This document shows, piece after piece, positions 27,089 through 40,100 of a stretch of 64,000 nt of DNA (position 1 is the stretch's first letter; each line of letters begins with the position of its first letter). Position numbers and translations under genes: made by a program. The notes under the pieces were generated by a model that was not told the DNA's origin, ran no database searches, and worked only from the letters and a program-made list of their open reading frames with translations. Source of the stretch: Erythroxylum novogranatense (taxonomy: Eukaryota > Streptophyta > Magnoliopsida > Malpighiales > Erythroxylaceae); the NCBI GenBank assembly GCA_029891385.1, contig CM057224.1:33113005-33177004 (forward strand), in the 5' to 3' direction.

Positions 27089-27093
27089 AATGT
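27089..27093. repeat. Target-site duplication TAATG, left copy
   Basis: TAATG precedes the first LTR (TGTTGGACCCC) and recurs at 41620-41624 immediately after the last LTR end (GGGTCCCAACA). The internal LTR junctions carry no such duplication. Confidence 0.93.
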
Positions 27094-30000
27094 GTTGGAC
27101 CCCGAACCTTGATGACAATTTGATTTAGTAATATGAATGATCAAGTGGATGAGTTGATTGAAATGAAGTTATATAGCAAGAAGTAGAAAGAAAAAGTGTG
27201 AAAATTTGAAGGATTTAGAAAGTTTGACTTTTTGGAGAGAGAATGTTTGACTTTGAGAGTTGACTTATGATTTAGGCAAAATTTGATAACATGGTCTTCT
27301 GGAAACTTGTAGATTATGTTGAGAGCTTTTTGTGGACATAAAGTTTGTAATTTTTCGATATCGGGAGTGAAAGTTATGATCAGTCAAAGTTTATGTTTGA
27401 TCGAGTTTGACTTTTATATTGGTTAGAACTTTGACTGAGAAATTAACCTAGTTAGAGGTTAATTGAGCTTTGATGTTCTTCATGAGAATTGAAGGATTTG
27501 TTTTGATCTTTATTTCGATATAAAGTATGAAATTTTCGATCTCGGAATATTAAGTATGATTTTATAAGTTTGTATAGAGGATAGTATCTTTGATCGAAAA
27601 TGGACTCCGTAGAGTCGAATTGAGTTTTATGTTCTTCTTGGAAGATTTAGAGCTTCTCTCAAGTTTTCTATAGAGACTAAGTTTGTCAAAATCGGAGTTC
27701 GGATTAAAAGTTATGAATTTTGGAAGTTTAGTGAAAAAAAAAAAAAGAAAGTTTTAAGCTTAGTTGAGGCGACGGCTTCTAGCGAGGCGGGCGCCAGATG
27801 CTCCTCATTAGGCGACGCCTCGCCTCAGCGAGGCGGGCGGCTGCCGCCTCATGAGGCAAGGCTCGCCTCATGAGCTGTCTTGCGCTCGCTAGGCGACGCC
27901 TCGCTCATGACGAGGCGTCTCGCCTCATGAAATGGAAGGCGTCCGACGCCATCCGACGCCTGCTTTGCTCTTCGATTTTCTTGACTTTCCTCCTTAATCC
28001 GACCTTTGTTCACTATTTTGCTTATATCTTTTCCGTCCGACATCCGATTGAGTTGATTCTTTTGCGTTGGATTCCTAAGACAATGAATTTCATTTATAAG
28101 AAATTTGTGAACTTTGAGATTAAATTAATGGTGATTAATTTAATCAAAGTGAGTCGGGAAATTTTTCGAGCATGATTAAGTGTTTTGTGAAATTCGGGAT
28201 CTGTAGAGATCCGATTGAAGCGATTCTTGAGGCGAAATAAAGATAAGACAAGGGGCTACAAATCATATGAAGACATGAAATGTCAATTTTGCCCCTAAGA
28301 CTTTTAATTTTTGAATTTAAGTTCGGATTAGGGTGAAATTTTTGGATTGGGAACACCTGTGAGTAATTTGAGTATAACTTTTGATCTGGGAATCGAAATG
28401 AGACGATTGTTGTTTTGAATTAAACTAGAGACATAAGGCTACAATTGTTATGAAGACATCGAGTTTCAATTCTGGGATTAAGAATGTGAAATTTTGGACG
28501 GAAATAATCGTACATGGAAAATGTGTTAGAATATGGATATTCCCGAATTGTTTTGCACATAACTTTTGATGTAGTGCTCGGAATTGAGCGCAGTCAGTGG
28601 CGTTGGATTCGTATGAGTGAGAGGAACATTTCTCGAGAAGGAAGTTTGGACAAATTCCTTCAATTTAATAGTGCGAATCAGAACCGCAAGTAAGTGTAAT
28701 TTTAAGTTTTGAATGGAGGGTAAAATGGTCATTTGACCATCAATTAATGAAACTCATTAATGATTGTCGTTTTGAGTTATTAAAAACGATGAATGGTCTG
28801 GAAAATTACAGAAGAAGAGAAAGAAGAAGAAATAAGAAGAGAGTGGAAGTTTCAGATGGAGAAAAGATGAGAGAAAGTTATTTTGATTTTCTACTTGTTT
28901 TCTTAAGGATTTTGGGATGGTTCCAAGAGAGAAAAGGTAGAGGGCATAAGAGTTTCCTTCTAAGCCAAAAAATTTCGAATTTGGAAGAGAAAGAGGTAAG
29001 AGAAATTGTTCTACTTTGAGATTTTGATTAATTTTCGGTTTAGAATTATGACATATGAGATGGGTTTATGGATTGTGGAATTAATTTTGATGTATATGCT
29101 TTAGGTTGGGTTTAATTTTGGATGAAAAATTGAGTAAGGTTTAGGCTTAATTTTATGATTGAGAATTTTGAGATATTTTGGTGTAGAATTATAGGAAATA
29201 TGATGAATTGATGATATATGAAATCAATTTTGAAGAACTTGTATTTTATGGTTTTGAATTTGGATAAATTGGTTTAGGCCAATTTTAAGATTTGGGGATT
29301 TTTGAAATTGAGGATTTAAATAGTTTGGAATTAATGTGAATTGATGAATTGTGAGATTAATTTTGAAGAAATTATGTTTTATGAGATTGAATTTGGGTGT
29401 ATTGGTTTAGGCCAATTTTGAAAATTGGAGATTGAAATAGCTTGGAATTATGATAGTTATGTTTTTCCTATGGTTGAGTTTGAGAATTATGCAAATTATG
29501 ATGATGAATTTGGATGTTATTGGCTTAGGAATTTTAAATTGAAGAAAGAAGAGGAATTTGGCGAATTGACTATTTGGACAAGCTTTTAGCGTCATTTCGA
29601 AAGTGGGTAGCATATTTATATTTTGATTTGTAAGCTATATGTGAATTTTGAAAAATTAAAGAAAGCAATTTTGAAAAATAAAGAAAGCAAAATGTGAAAA
29701 TTTTGACAAATTATTGTTTTGTAAAGGTTTGAAATTCGATTTCGAATGTTTTCGAAAGATTATTATAAGTTTGAATTCATTGCTTTCAATGATTCGATAA
29801 ACCGATAGAAATTTCGAAAATGCATTTGTTGTGTATGCATTATTCAATTGTTGAAATTATTGTTTGATTGAATGTTTTGATTGTTGAATTTAGTGAATGA
29901 TAGATGAATAAATTGAGTGGTATGCATTTTGGGAAAATTTTGAAGAAAAGTACGAAATTGAAAAGTGCCTTGAGCAATCCGACTTTTCGTTTTCGATTAT

Positions 30001-31505
30001 GTGTTATGTGGGTTTGGTAGGTCCCTTGGTGAGTCATTGCCTCTATGTGTATAGCCTTCTCCAGTCGCCATTAGTGTACGGAGTCTCGATTCGGACTCCT
30101 TCACGGCTACAATCGGACCGCAATGCGGAAAGTGTAGTACGTTTCATTCACGACCGCAGGACCGCTATCGCGGATCATGCAAGACGCTCTGCTGGACCTA
30201 GCAGCACCATTCGATATGTTATGTGTTTTGCTTTGTTTCGTGTTCGCATTCTTGTTTTAAAGTGAGAAATGAAAATTGAAATTATGTTGCATTCATATTT
30301 ATGAAGAATTCGAGAATTTTGAAAAATGAGAAAAATGAGAAGTTTGGGAAAATTGGAAAGAGTTTGAGAGAAATATTTGGAAGTTGAAAAGTTTGAAAAT
30401 ATGAAAAAGTGTTTGAGGAAATTGTTTGAAAAATTATAAAGTTTGAAAAACTAGCCCTTTTGGCAAAAAGCTTGTGAAAAATGATTTCCGCTTATTTATC
30501 GATTTATAAATGTGTTATCCACGAGCTTTCGAGCTCACCCCCTCTTTCATCCCTATCTCCAGGTTTCGAGCAGGAGATCGGATGAAAGAATGTGAAGACG
30601 TCAGTTTCGACATTTGAATATGTTAGATTTTGAATATTTGGAATTTGTATATGAAATTGTGTATGATGTTTGGAATATATATTTATGTTTGATTATGGGA
30701 ATGAGTTTGATTGGTGAGACTAGTGTATTGAGTTACAATTTGAAGCAGTTTAGAAATAGGTTTGTGTTTATCTGCTGAGATCCCGGACGGAGGGTCCGGT
30801 TGATTTTGATTTGTATGATTGTTTGAGTTTTAGAAGTGTATTTTGAACCCTTGCGGTATGGGTTAGGATAAAGGCGGCGTTATGTCAGCCGAAATTTTGA
30901 TAAAATCGGGGTTAAAAATGTAATTTGAGATTTGTATGGATGAATAAGAATTTGTATGATTGTTGAGTTTCGGGTTTACGAATGAATTTTCCTATGGGAA
31001 ATTATATGGATGTGATTGATGTACGAAATGAGAATAAGAAAGAAAAAAAAATTATATCAGATTTTGGAACGTCTTAGGATCCCCAACGTGATTCTGTTTC
31101 CTGTTCTTTGCTTAGTCACGGATGTCGGAAAGTGTTTCAGTTTACATTGATTTGTTTGCTTACTTTGTTTTCTATCCGAATTCGATTTGCATTCGATTCG
31201 ATCCCGCTTTCGCTTATTCGTTCCGCTTTGTGATTCGTATTCGATTATTTCGCTTCGCTATATTCGATTGAATCTGTTCGTTTGATTCGATTAGTATTTG
31301 CTTCCGCTTCGCTACTTTCGGTTTGTTCGCTCGCATTTTGTTTTCGATTCGACATTTCTGTTTCCCTTCGTTTCCGTTTGCTTCGGTTTCCGTTCTGTGT
31401 ATGTAGTTGGGTTCCGGTTTCGGTCCCAACATTTATGGTATCAAAGCATAGAGTGAAAGTGTTAAGTTTATTCGGTTGGGATCCGGTTCCGGATCGGTCC
31501 CAACA
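27094..31505 (+). repeat. LTR 1 of the three-LTR element
   Basis: Opens TGTTGGACCCCG and closes GGTCCCAACA. Notable blocks are a GC-rich cluster of GCCTCATGAGGC-type words (about 27766-27960), long AT-rich GAATTTTG-type text, and a CpG-rich TTCG block (about 31180-31400). Near the end the sequence 'cccaacatttatggtatc' occurs twice, 70-odd bases apart (about 31426 and 31499). The third LTR, which stops at the second occurrence, shows that is the true end. Confidence 0.9.
27766..27960. repeat. GC-rich palindromic word cluster in LTR 1
   Basis: GAGGCG, GCGAGGCGGGC and GCCTCATGAGGC-type words recur about every 10-25 bases inside otherwise AT-rich DNA. Equivalent but diverged clusters lie at about 32813-33025 and 37855-38075. 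They include near-perfect palindromes around CTCATGAG. Confidence 0.8.
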
Positions 31506-32135
31506 TTTATGGTATCGAGCCCGAGAATATGATCTTACTTGGGCGTATGAGTATGAATAAGGAATTGATACTGAGTTTGTAAAGATAAGAGTGAATTTGT
31601 GAGAGTGTGCTAGGTGATCATTTGATTTTGATGAAAGAAATATGATTGTCTTTAGGAATGTGAAATTGATGTGCATGAGTATTTGACGAATTCATGTGAT
31701 TGGTTTGATTTGAGTGTTAAGAATATGATTGATTTTCGGAATGTGTTGAGGAAATTAAGATTAGAACTTCTTGAGAAATTGTGATGAATTGATATGAAAG
31801 AATGATGACATAATGATGATTAAACCATATTAGGGTTCCTTAAGAAATGGACCATTAATTTGTGCCCATATATGAAGAAATAATGAGTTATAGATATAGT
31901 GTTTTGATATGATATGAGTGATATATGATTTAAGGAAGTGAAAATTTTGAAGAGATTGAGAATATGTATGAAGAATAAAAGTGATGAAAAAGAAATTGAT
32001 TTTGAGTTGTGAAAAGACATTAGTAAGAAAGTGCTTGATGATCATTGTTTAGAAAGAAATTTATGCAAGAATGAGTTACTTGGAGTTGAGTAAATATGAA
32101 TTTCGAGGACGAAATTTTTTTAAGAGGGGGAGAAA
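31506..32135 (+). other. Internal segment 1 of the three-LTR element
   Basis: 630 bp. The primer site at 31510-31521 reads TGGTATCGAGCC, one base short of the canonical TGGTATCAGAGCC found in segment 2. It ends with the polypurine tract AAGAGGGGGAGAA. The sequence between is non-coding, with stops in every frame. Confidence 0.88.
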
Positions 32136-35100
32136 TGTTGGACCCCGAACCTTGAGTGACAATTTGATTTAGTAATATGAATGATCAAGTGGATGAGTTG
32201 ATTGAAATGAAGTTATATAGCAAGAAGTAGAAAGAAAAAGTGTGAAAATTTGAAGGATTTAGAAAGTTTGACTTTTTGGAGAGAGAATGTTTGACTTTGA
32301 CAGTTGACTTATGATTTAGGCAAAATTTGATAACATGGTCTTCTGGAAACTTGTAGATTATGTTGAGAGCTTTTTGTGGACATAAAGTTTGTAATTTTTC
32401 GATATCGGGAGTGAAAGTTATGATCAGTCAAAGTTTATGTTTGATCGGGTTTGACTTTTATATTGGTTAGAACTTTGACTGAGAAATTAACCTAGTTAGA
32501 GGTTAATTGAGCTTTGATGTTCTTCATGAGAATTGAAGGATTTGTTTTGATCTTTATTTCGATATAAAGTATGAAATTTTTCGATCTCGGAATATTAAGT
32601 ATGATTTTTATAAGTTTGTATAGAGGATAGTATCTTTGACCGGAAAATGGACTCCCGTAGGAGTCGAATTGAGTTTTATGTTCTTCTTGGAAGATTTAGA
32701 GCTTCTCTCAAGTTTTCTATAGAGACTAAGTTTGTCAAAATCGGAGTTCGGGATTAAAAGTTATGAATTTTGGAAGTTTAGTGAAAAAAAAAAGAGAAAG
32801 TTTTAGCGCCGCCAGGCTGACGGCTCTCTTCTAGCGAGGCGGGCGCCAGATCTTGCCTCATTAGGCGACGCCTCGCCTAGCGAGGTGGGCCTTCTTGCCG
32901 CCTCTGAGGCAAGGCTCGCCTCATGAAGTCGCCCTCATGTTGTCTTGCGCCTCGCTAGGCGACGCCTCGCCTCAGCGAGGCGTCTCGCCCTCATGATTTG
33001 AGGGCGTCCGTCGCCATCCGACGCCGCTTTTTCTTCGATTTTCTTGACTTTCCTCCTTTAATCCGACCTTTGTTCACTATTTTGCTTATATCTTTTCCGT
33101 CCGACATCCGATTGAGTTGATTCTTTTTGCGTTGGATTCCTAAGACAATGAATTTCATTTTATAAGAAATTTGTGAACTTTTGAGATTAAATTAATGGTG
33201 ATTAATGTAATCAAAGTGAGTCGGGAAATTTTCCGAGCATGATTAAGTGTTTTGTGAAATTCGGGATCTGTAGAGATCCGATTGAAGCGATTCTTGAGGC
33301 GAAATAAAGATAAGACAAGGGGCTACAAATCATATGAAGACATGAAATGTCAATTTTGCCCCTAAGACTTTTAATTTTTGAATTTAAGTTCGGATTAGGG
33401 TGAAATTTTTGGATTGGGAACACCTGTGAGTAATTTGAGTATAACTTTTGATCTGGGAATCGAAATGAGACGATTCTTGTTTTGAATTAAACTAGAGACA
33501 TAAGGCTACAATTGTTATGAAGACATCGAGTTTCAATTCTGGGATTAAGAATGTGAAATTTTGGACGGAAATAATCGTACATGGAAAATGTGTTAGAATA
33601 TGGATATTCTCGAATTGTTTTGCACATAACTTTTGATGTAGTGCTCGGAATTGAGCGCAGTCAGTGGCGTTGGATTCGTATGAGTGAGAGGAACATTTCT
33701 CGAGAAGGAAATTTGAACAAATTCCTTCAATTTAATAGTGCGAATCAGAACCGCAAGTAAGTGTAATTTTAAGTTTTGAATGGAGGGCAAAATGGTCATT
33801 TGACCATCAATTAATGAAACTCATTAATGATTGTCGTTTTGAGTTATTAAAAACGATGAATGGTCTGGAAAATTACAGAAGAAGAGAAAGAAGAAGAAAT
33901 AAGAAGAGAGTGGAAGTTTCGTATGGAGAAAAGATGAGAGAGAAAGTTATTTTTGATTTTTCTACTTGTTTTCTTAAGGATTTTGGGATGGTTCCAAGAG
34001 AGAAAAAGGTAGAGGGGCATAAGAGTTTCCTTCCAAGCCAAAAAATTTCGAATTTGGAAGAGAAAGAGGTAAGAGAAATTGTTCTACTTTGAGATTTTGA
34101 TTAATTTTCGGTTTAGAATTATGACATATGAGATGGGTTTATGGATTGTGGAATTAATTTTGATGTATATGCTTTAGGTTGGGTTTAATTTTGGATGAAA
34201 AATTGAGTAAGGTTTAGGCTTAATTTTATGATTGAGAATTTTGAGATATTTTGGTGTAGAATTATAGGAAATATGATGAATTGATGATATATGAAATCAA
34301 TTTTGAAGAACTTGTATTTTATGGTTTTGAATTTGGATAAATTGGTTTAGGCCAATTTTAAGATTTGGGGATTTTTGAAATTGAGGATTTAAATAGTTTG
34401 GAATTAATGTGAATTGATGAATTGTGAGATTAATTTTGAAGAAATTATGTTTTATGAGATTGAATTTGGGTGTATTGGTTTAGCCAATTTTGAAAATTGG
34501 AGATTGAAATAGCTTGGAATTATGATAGTTATGTTTTTCCTATGGTTGAGTTTGAGAATTATGCAAATTATGATGATGAATTTGGATGTTATTGGCTTAG
34601 GGAATTTTTAAATTGAAGAAAGAAGAGGGAATTTGGCGAATTGACTATTTGGACAAGCTTTTAGCGTCATTTCGAGGTGGGTAGCATATTTATATTTTGA
34701 TTTGTAAGCTATATGTGAATTTTTGAAAAATTAAAGAAAGCAATTTTGAAAAATAAAGAAAGCAAAATGTGAAAATTTTGACAAATTATTGTTTTGTAAA
34801 GGTTTGAAATTCGATTTCAATGTTTTCTAAAGATTATTATAAGTTTGAATTCATTGCTTTCAATGATTCGATAAACCGATAGAAATTTCGAAAATGCATT
34901 TGTTGTGTATGCATTATTCAATTGTTGAAATTATTGTTTGATTGAATGTTTTGATTGTTGAATTTAGTGAATGATAGATGAATAAATTGAGTGGTATGCA
35001 TTTTGGGGAAAATTTTGAAGAAAAGTACGAAATTGAAAAGTGCCTTGAGCAATCCGACTTTTCGTTTTCGATTATGTGTTATGTGGGTTTGGTAGGTCCT

Positions 35101-36559
35101 TGGTGAGTCGTCATTGTCTCTATGTGTATAGCCTTCTCCAGTTGCCCATAGTAGGGTACAGAGTCCGATTCGGACTCCTTCACGGCTATAATGGACCGCA
35201 ATGCGGAAAGTGTAGTACGTTTCGTTTCACGATCGACAGACCGCTTATGCGGATGCAAGACGCTCTGCTTGGACCTAGCTGCACCATTCGATATGTTATG
35301 TGTTTTGCTTTGTTTCGTGTTCGCATTCTTGTTTTAAAGTGAGAAATGAAAATTGAAATTATGTTGCATTCATATTTATGAAGAATTCGAGAATTTTGAA
35401 AAATGAGAAAATGAGAAGTTTGGGAAAATTGGAAAGAGTTTGAGAGAAATATTTGGAAGTTGAAAAGTTTGAAAATATGAAAAGTGTTTGAGGAAATTGT
35501 TTGAAAAATTATAAAGTTTGAAAAACTAGCCTTTTGGCAAAAAGCTTGTGAAAATGATTTCCGCTTATTTATCGATTTATAAATGTGTTATCCACGAGCT
35601 TTCGAAATACCCCTCTTTCATCCCTATCTCCGTGTTTTTGACGGAGATCGGATGAAAGAATGTGAAGACGCCGCTTTACATTTGAATATGTTAGATTTTG
35701 AATATTTGGAATTTGTATATGAAATTGTGTATGATGTTTGGAATATATATTTATGTTTGATTATGGGAATGAGTTTGATTGGTGAGACTAGTGTATTGAG
35801 TTACAATTTGAAGCGCTTTAGAAATAGGTTTGTGTTTATCTGTTGAGATCCGGACGGAGGGTCCGGTTGATTTTGATTTGTGTATGATTGTTTGAGTTTT
35901 AGAAGTGTATTTTGAACCCTTGCGGTATGGGTTAGGATAAAGCGCAAATTATCTTGTCCAAATTTTGATAAAATCGGGTTAAAAATGTAATTTGAGATTT
36001 GTATGGATGAATAAGAATTTGTATGATTGTTGAGTTTGGGTTTACGAATGAATTTTCCTATGGAAATTATATGGATGTGATTGATGTACGAAATGAGAAT
36101 AAGAAAGAAAAAAAATTATATCGATTTTGGAACGCCTTAGGATCCCCAACGCGATTCTCGCTTCCTGTTCTTTCTTAGTCACGGATGTCGGAAAGTGTTT
36201 GATTTACATTGATTTGTTTGCTTACTTTGTTTTCTATCCGAATTGATTTGCATTCGATTCGATCCCGCCGCTTATTCGTTCCGCTTTGTGATTCAGATTC
36301 GATTATTTCGCTTCGCTATATTCGATTGAATCGCTTCGTTTGATTCGATTAGTATTTGCTTCCGCTTACTTTCGGATTTGTTCGCTCGCATTTTGTTTTC
36401 GATTCGACATTTCGCTTCCTTCGCTTCCGCTTTGCTTGCTTTCGTTACATGTATGTAGTTGGGTTCCGGTTTCGGTCCCAACATTTATGGTATCAAAGCA
36501 TAGAGTGAAAGTGTTAAGTTTATTCGGTTGGGATCCGGTTCCCGGATCGGGTCCCAACA
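32136..36559 (+). repeat. LTR 2 of the three-LTR element
   Basis: Full-length copy with the same termini. It differs from LTR 1 and LTR 3 mainly by single-base indels and clustered changes at CpG-containing words, for example near 35140-35270 and 36270-36450. Its GC-rich word cluster spans about 32813-33025. Confidence 0.9.
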
Positions 36560-37189
36560 TTTATGGTATCAGAGCCCAGTAATATGATCTTACTTGGGCG
36601 TATGAGTATGAATAAGGAATTGATACGAGTTTGTAAAGATAAGAGTGAATTTGTGAGAGTGTGCTAGGTGATCATTTGATTTTGATGAAAGAAATATGAT
36701 TGTCTTTAGGAATGTGAAATTGATGTGCATGAGTATTTGACGAATTCATGTGATTGGTTTGATTTGAGTGTTAAGAATATGATTGATTTTCGGAATGTGT
36801 TGAGGAAATTAAGATTAGAACTTCTTGAGAAATTGTGATGAATTGATATGAAAGAATGATGACATAATGATGATTAAACCATATTAGGGTTCCTTAAGAA
36901 ATGGACCATTAATTTGTGCCCATATATGAAGAAATAATGAGTTATAGATATAGTGTTTTGATATGATATGAGTGATATATGATTTAAGGAAGTGAAAATT
37001 TTGAAGAGATTGAGAATATGTATGAAGAATAAAAGTGATGAAAAAGAAATTGATTTTGAGTTGTGAAAAGACATTAGTAAGAAAGTGCTTGATGATCATT
37101 GTTTAGAAAGAAATTTATGCAAGAATAAGTTACTTGGAGTTGAGTAAATATGAATTTCGAGGACGAAATTTTTTTAAGAGGGGGAGAAA
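36560..37189 (+). other. Internal segment 2 of the three-LTR element
   Basis: 630 bp and almost identical to 31506-32135. The primer site TGGTATCAGAGCC at 36564-36576 is canonical. It ends with the same G-rich polypurine tract next to LTR 3. No coding content. Confidence 0.88.
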
Positions 37190-40100
37190 TGTTGGACCCC
37201 GAACCTTGAGTGACAATTTGATTTAGTAATATGAATGATCAAGTGGATGAGTTGATTGAAATGAAGTTATATAGCAAGAAGTAGAAAGAAAAAGTGTGAA
37301 AATTTGAAGGATTTAGAAAGTTTGACTTTTTGGAGAGAGAATGTTTGACTTTGAGAGTTGACTTATGATTTAGGCAAAATTTGATAACATGGTCTTCTGG
37401 AAACTTGTAGATTATGTTGAGAGCTTTTTGTGGACATAAAGTTTGTAATTTTTCGATATCGGGAGTGAAAGTTATGATCAGTCAAAGTTTATGTTTGATC
37501 GGGTTTGACTTTTATATTGGTTAGAACTTTGATGAGAAATTAACCTAGTTAGAGGTTAATTGAGCTTTGATGTTCTTCATGAGAATTGAAGGATTTGTTT
37601 TGATCTTTATTTCGATATAAAGTATGAAATTTTTCGATCTCGGAATATTAAGTATGATTTTTATAAGTTTGTATAGAGGATAGTATCTTTGACGAAAATG
37701 GACTCCCGTAGGAGTCGAATTGAGTTTTATGTTCTTCTTGGAAGATTTAGAGCTTCTCTCAAGTTTTCTATAGAGACTAAGTTTGTCAAAATCGAGTTCG
37801 GGATTAAAAGTTATGAATTTTGGAAGTTTAGTGAAAAAAAAAGAGAAAGTTTTAGCGCGCCAGGCGACGGCCGCCTAATGAGGCGGGCGCCAGATGCCTC
37901 TCAGGCGGCGCCGCCTCGCCGAGGCGGGCATCTGCCTCGCCCTCATGAGGCAAGGCTCGCCTCTCAGTGGTGTCTTGCCCTCAGGAGCTGGCGCTCGCTA
38001 GGCGACGCCTCGCCCATGAGCGGGCGCCTCGCCTCATGAAGTGCAGGCGTCCGACGCCATCCGACGCCTGCTTTTTCTTCGATTTTCTTGACTTTCCTCC
38101 TTTAATCCGACCTTTGTTCACTATTTTGCTTATATCTTTCCGTCCGACATCCGATTGAGTTGATTCTTTTTGCGTTGGATTCCTAAGACAATGAATTTCA
38201 TTTTATAAGAAATTTGAACTTTTGAGATTAAATTAATGGTGATTAATGTAATCAAAGTGAGTCGGGAAATTTTCCGAGCATGATTAAGTGTTTTGTGAAA
38301 TTCGGGATCTGTAGAGATCCGATTGAAGCGATTCTTGAGGCAAAATAAAGATAAGACAAGGGGCTACAAATCATATGAAGACATGAAATGTCAATTTTGC
38401 CCCTAAGACTTTTAATTTTTGAATTTAAGTTCGGATTAGGGTGAAATTTTTGGATTGGGAACACCTGTGAGTAATTTGAGTATAACTTTTGATCTGGGAA
38501 TCGAAATGAGACGATTCTTGTTTTGAATTAAACTAGAGACATAAGGCTACAATTGTTATGAAGACATCGAGTTTCAATTCTGGGATTAAGAATGTGAAAT
38601 TTTGGACGGAAATAATCGTACATGGAAAATGTGTTAGAATATGGATATTCTCGAATTGTTTTGCACATAACTTTTGATGTAGTGCTCGAATTGAGCGCAA
38701 TCAAGGCGTTGGATTCGTATGAGTGAGAGGAACATTTCTAGAAGGAAATTTGAACAAATTCCTTCAATTTAATAGTGCTAATCAGAACCGCAAGTAAGTG
38801 TAATTTTAAGTTTTGAATGGAGGGCAAAATGGTCATTTGACCATCAATTAATGAAACTCATTAATGATTGTCGTTTTGAGTTATTAAAAACGATGAATGG
38901 TCTGGAAAATTACAGAAGAAGAGAAAGAAGAAGAAATAAGAAGAGAGTGGAAGTTTCGTATGGAGAAAAGATGAGAGAGAAAGTTATTTTTAATTTTTCT
39001 ACTTGTTTTCTTAAGGATTTTGGGATGGTTCCAAGAGAGAAAAAGGTAGAGGGGCATAAGAGTTTCCTTCCAAGCCAAAAAATTTCGAATTTGGAAGAGA
39101 AAGAGGTAAGAGAAATTGTTCTACTTTGAGATTTTGATTAATTTTGGTTTAGAATTATGACATATGAGATGGGTTTATGGATTGTGGAATTAATTTTGAT
39201 GTATATGCTTTAGGTTGGGTTTAATTTTGGATGAAAATTGAGTAAGGTTTAGGCTTAATTTTATGATTGAGAATTTTGAGATATTTTGGTGTAGAATTAT
39301 AGGAAATATGATGAATTGATGATATATGAAATCAATTTTGAAGAACTTGTATTTTATGGTTTTGAATTTGGATAAATTGGTTTAGGCCAATTTTAAGATT
39401 TGGGGATTTTGAAATTGAGGATTTAAATAGTTTGGAATTAATGTGAATTGATGAATTGTGAGATTAATTTTGAAGAAATTATGTTTTATGAGATTGAATT
39501 TGGGTGTATTGGTTTAGGCCAATTTTGAAAATTGGAGATTGAAATAGCTTGGAATTATGATAGTTATGTTTTTCCTATGGTTGAGTTTGAGAATTATGCA
39601 AATTATGATGATGAATTTGGATGTTATTGGCTTAGGGAATTTTTAAATTGAAGAAAGAAGAGGGAATTTGGCGAATTGACTATTTGGACAAGCTTTTAGC
39701 GTCATTTCGAGGTGGGTAGCATATTTATATTTTGATTTGTAAGCTATATGTGAATTTTTGAAAAATTAAAGAAAGCAATTTTGAAAAATAAAGAAAGCAA
39801 AAATGTGAAAATTTTGACAAATTATTGTTTTGTAAAGGTTTGAAATTCTGATTTCCGAATGTTTTCTGAAAGATTATTATAAGTTTGAATTCATTGCTTT
39901 CAATGATTCGATAAACCGATAGAAATTTCTGAAAATGCATTTGTTGTGTATGCATTATTCAATTGTTGAAATTATTGTTTGATTGAATGTTTTGATTGTT
40001 GAATTTAGTGAATGATAGACTGAATAAATTGAGTGGTATGCATTTTTGGGGAAAATTTTGAAGAAAAGTACGAAATTGAAAAGTGCCTTCGGGCAATCCG

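Noticed and set aside
28144..28356. Conserved 70-codon minus-strand frame repeated in all three LTRs
   Set aside because: Conservation simply reflects near-identical LTRs. No domain, and the opposite strand is equally conserved.
31245..31676. 143-codon minus-strand frame in the three-LTR element
   Set aside because: It spans the TTCG-rich block and the LTR end, is antisense to the element, and is broken differently in the other two copies.
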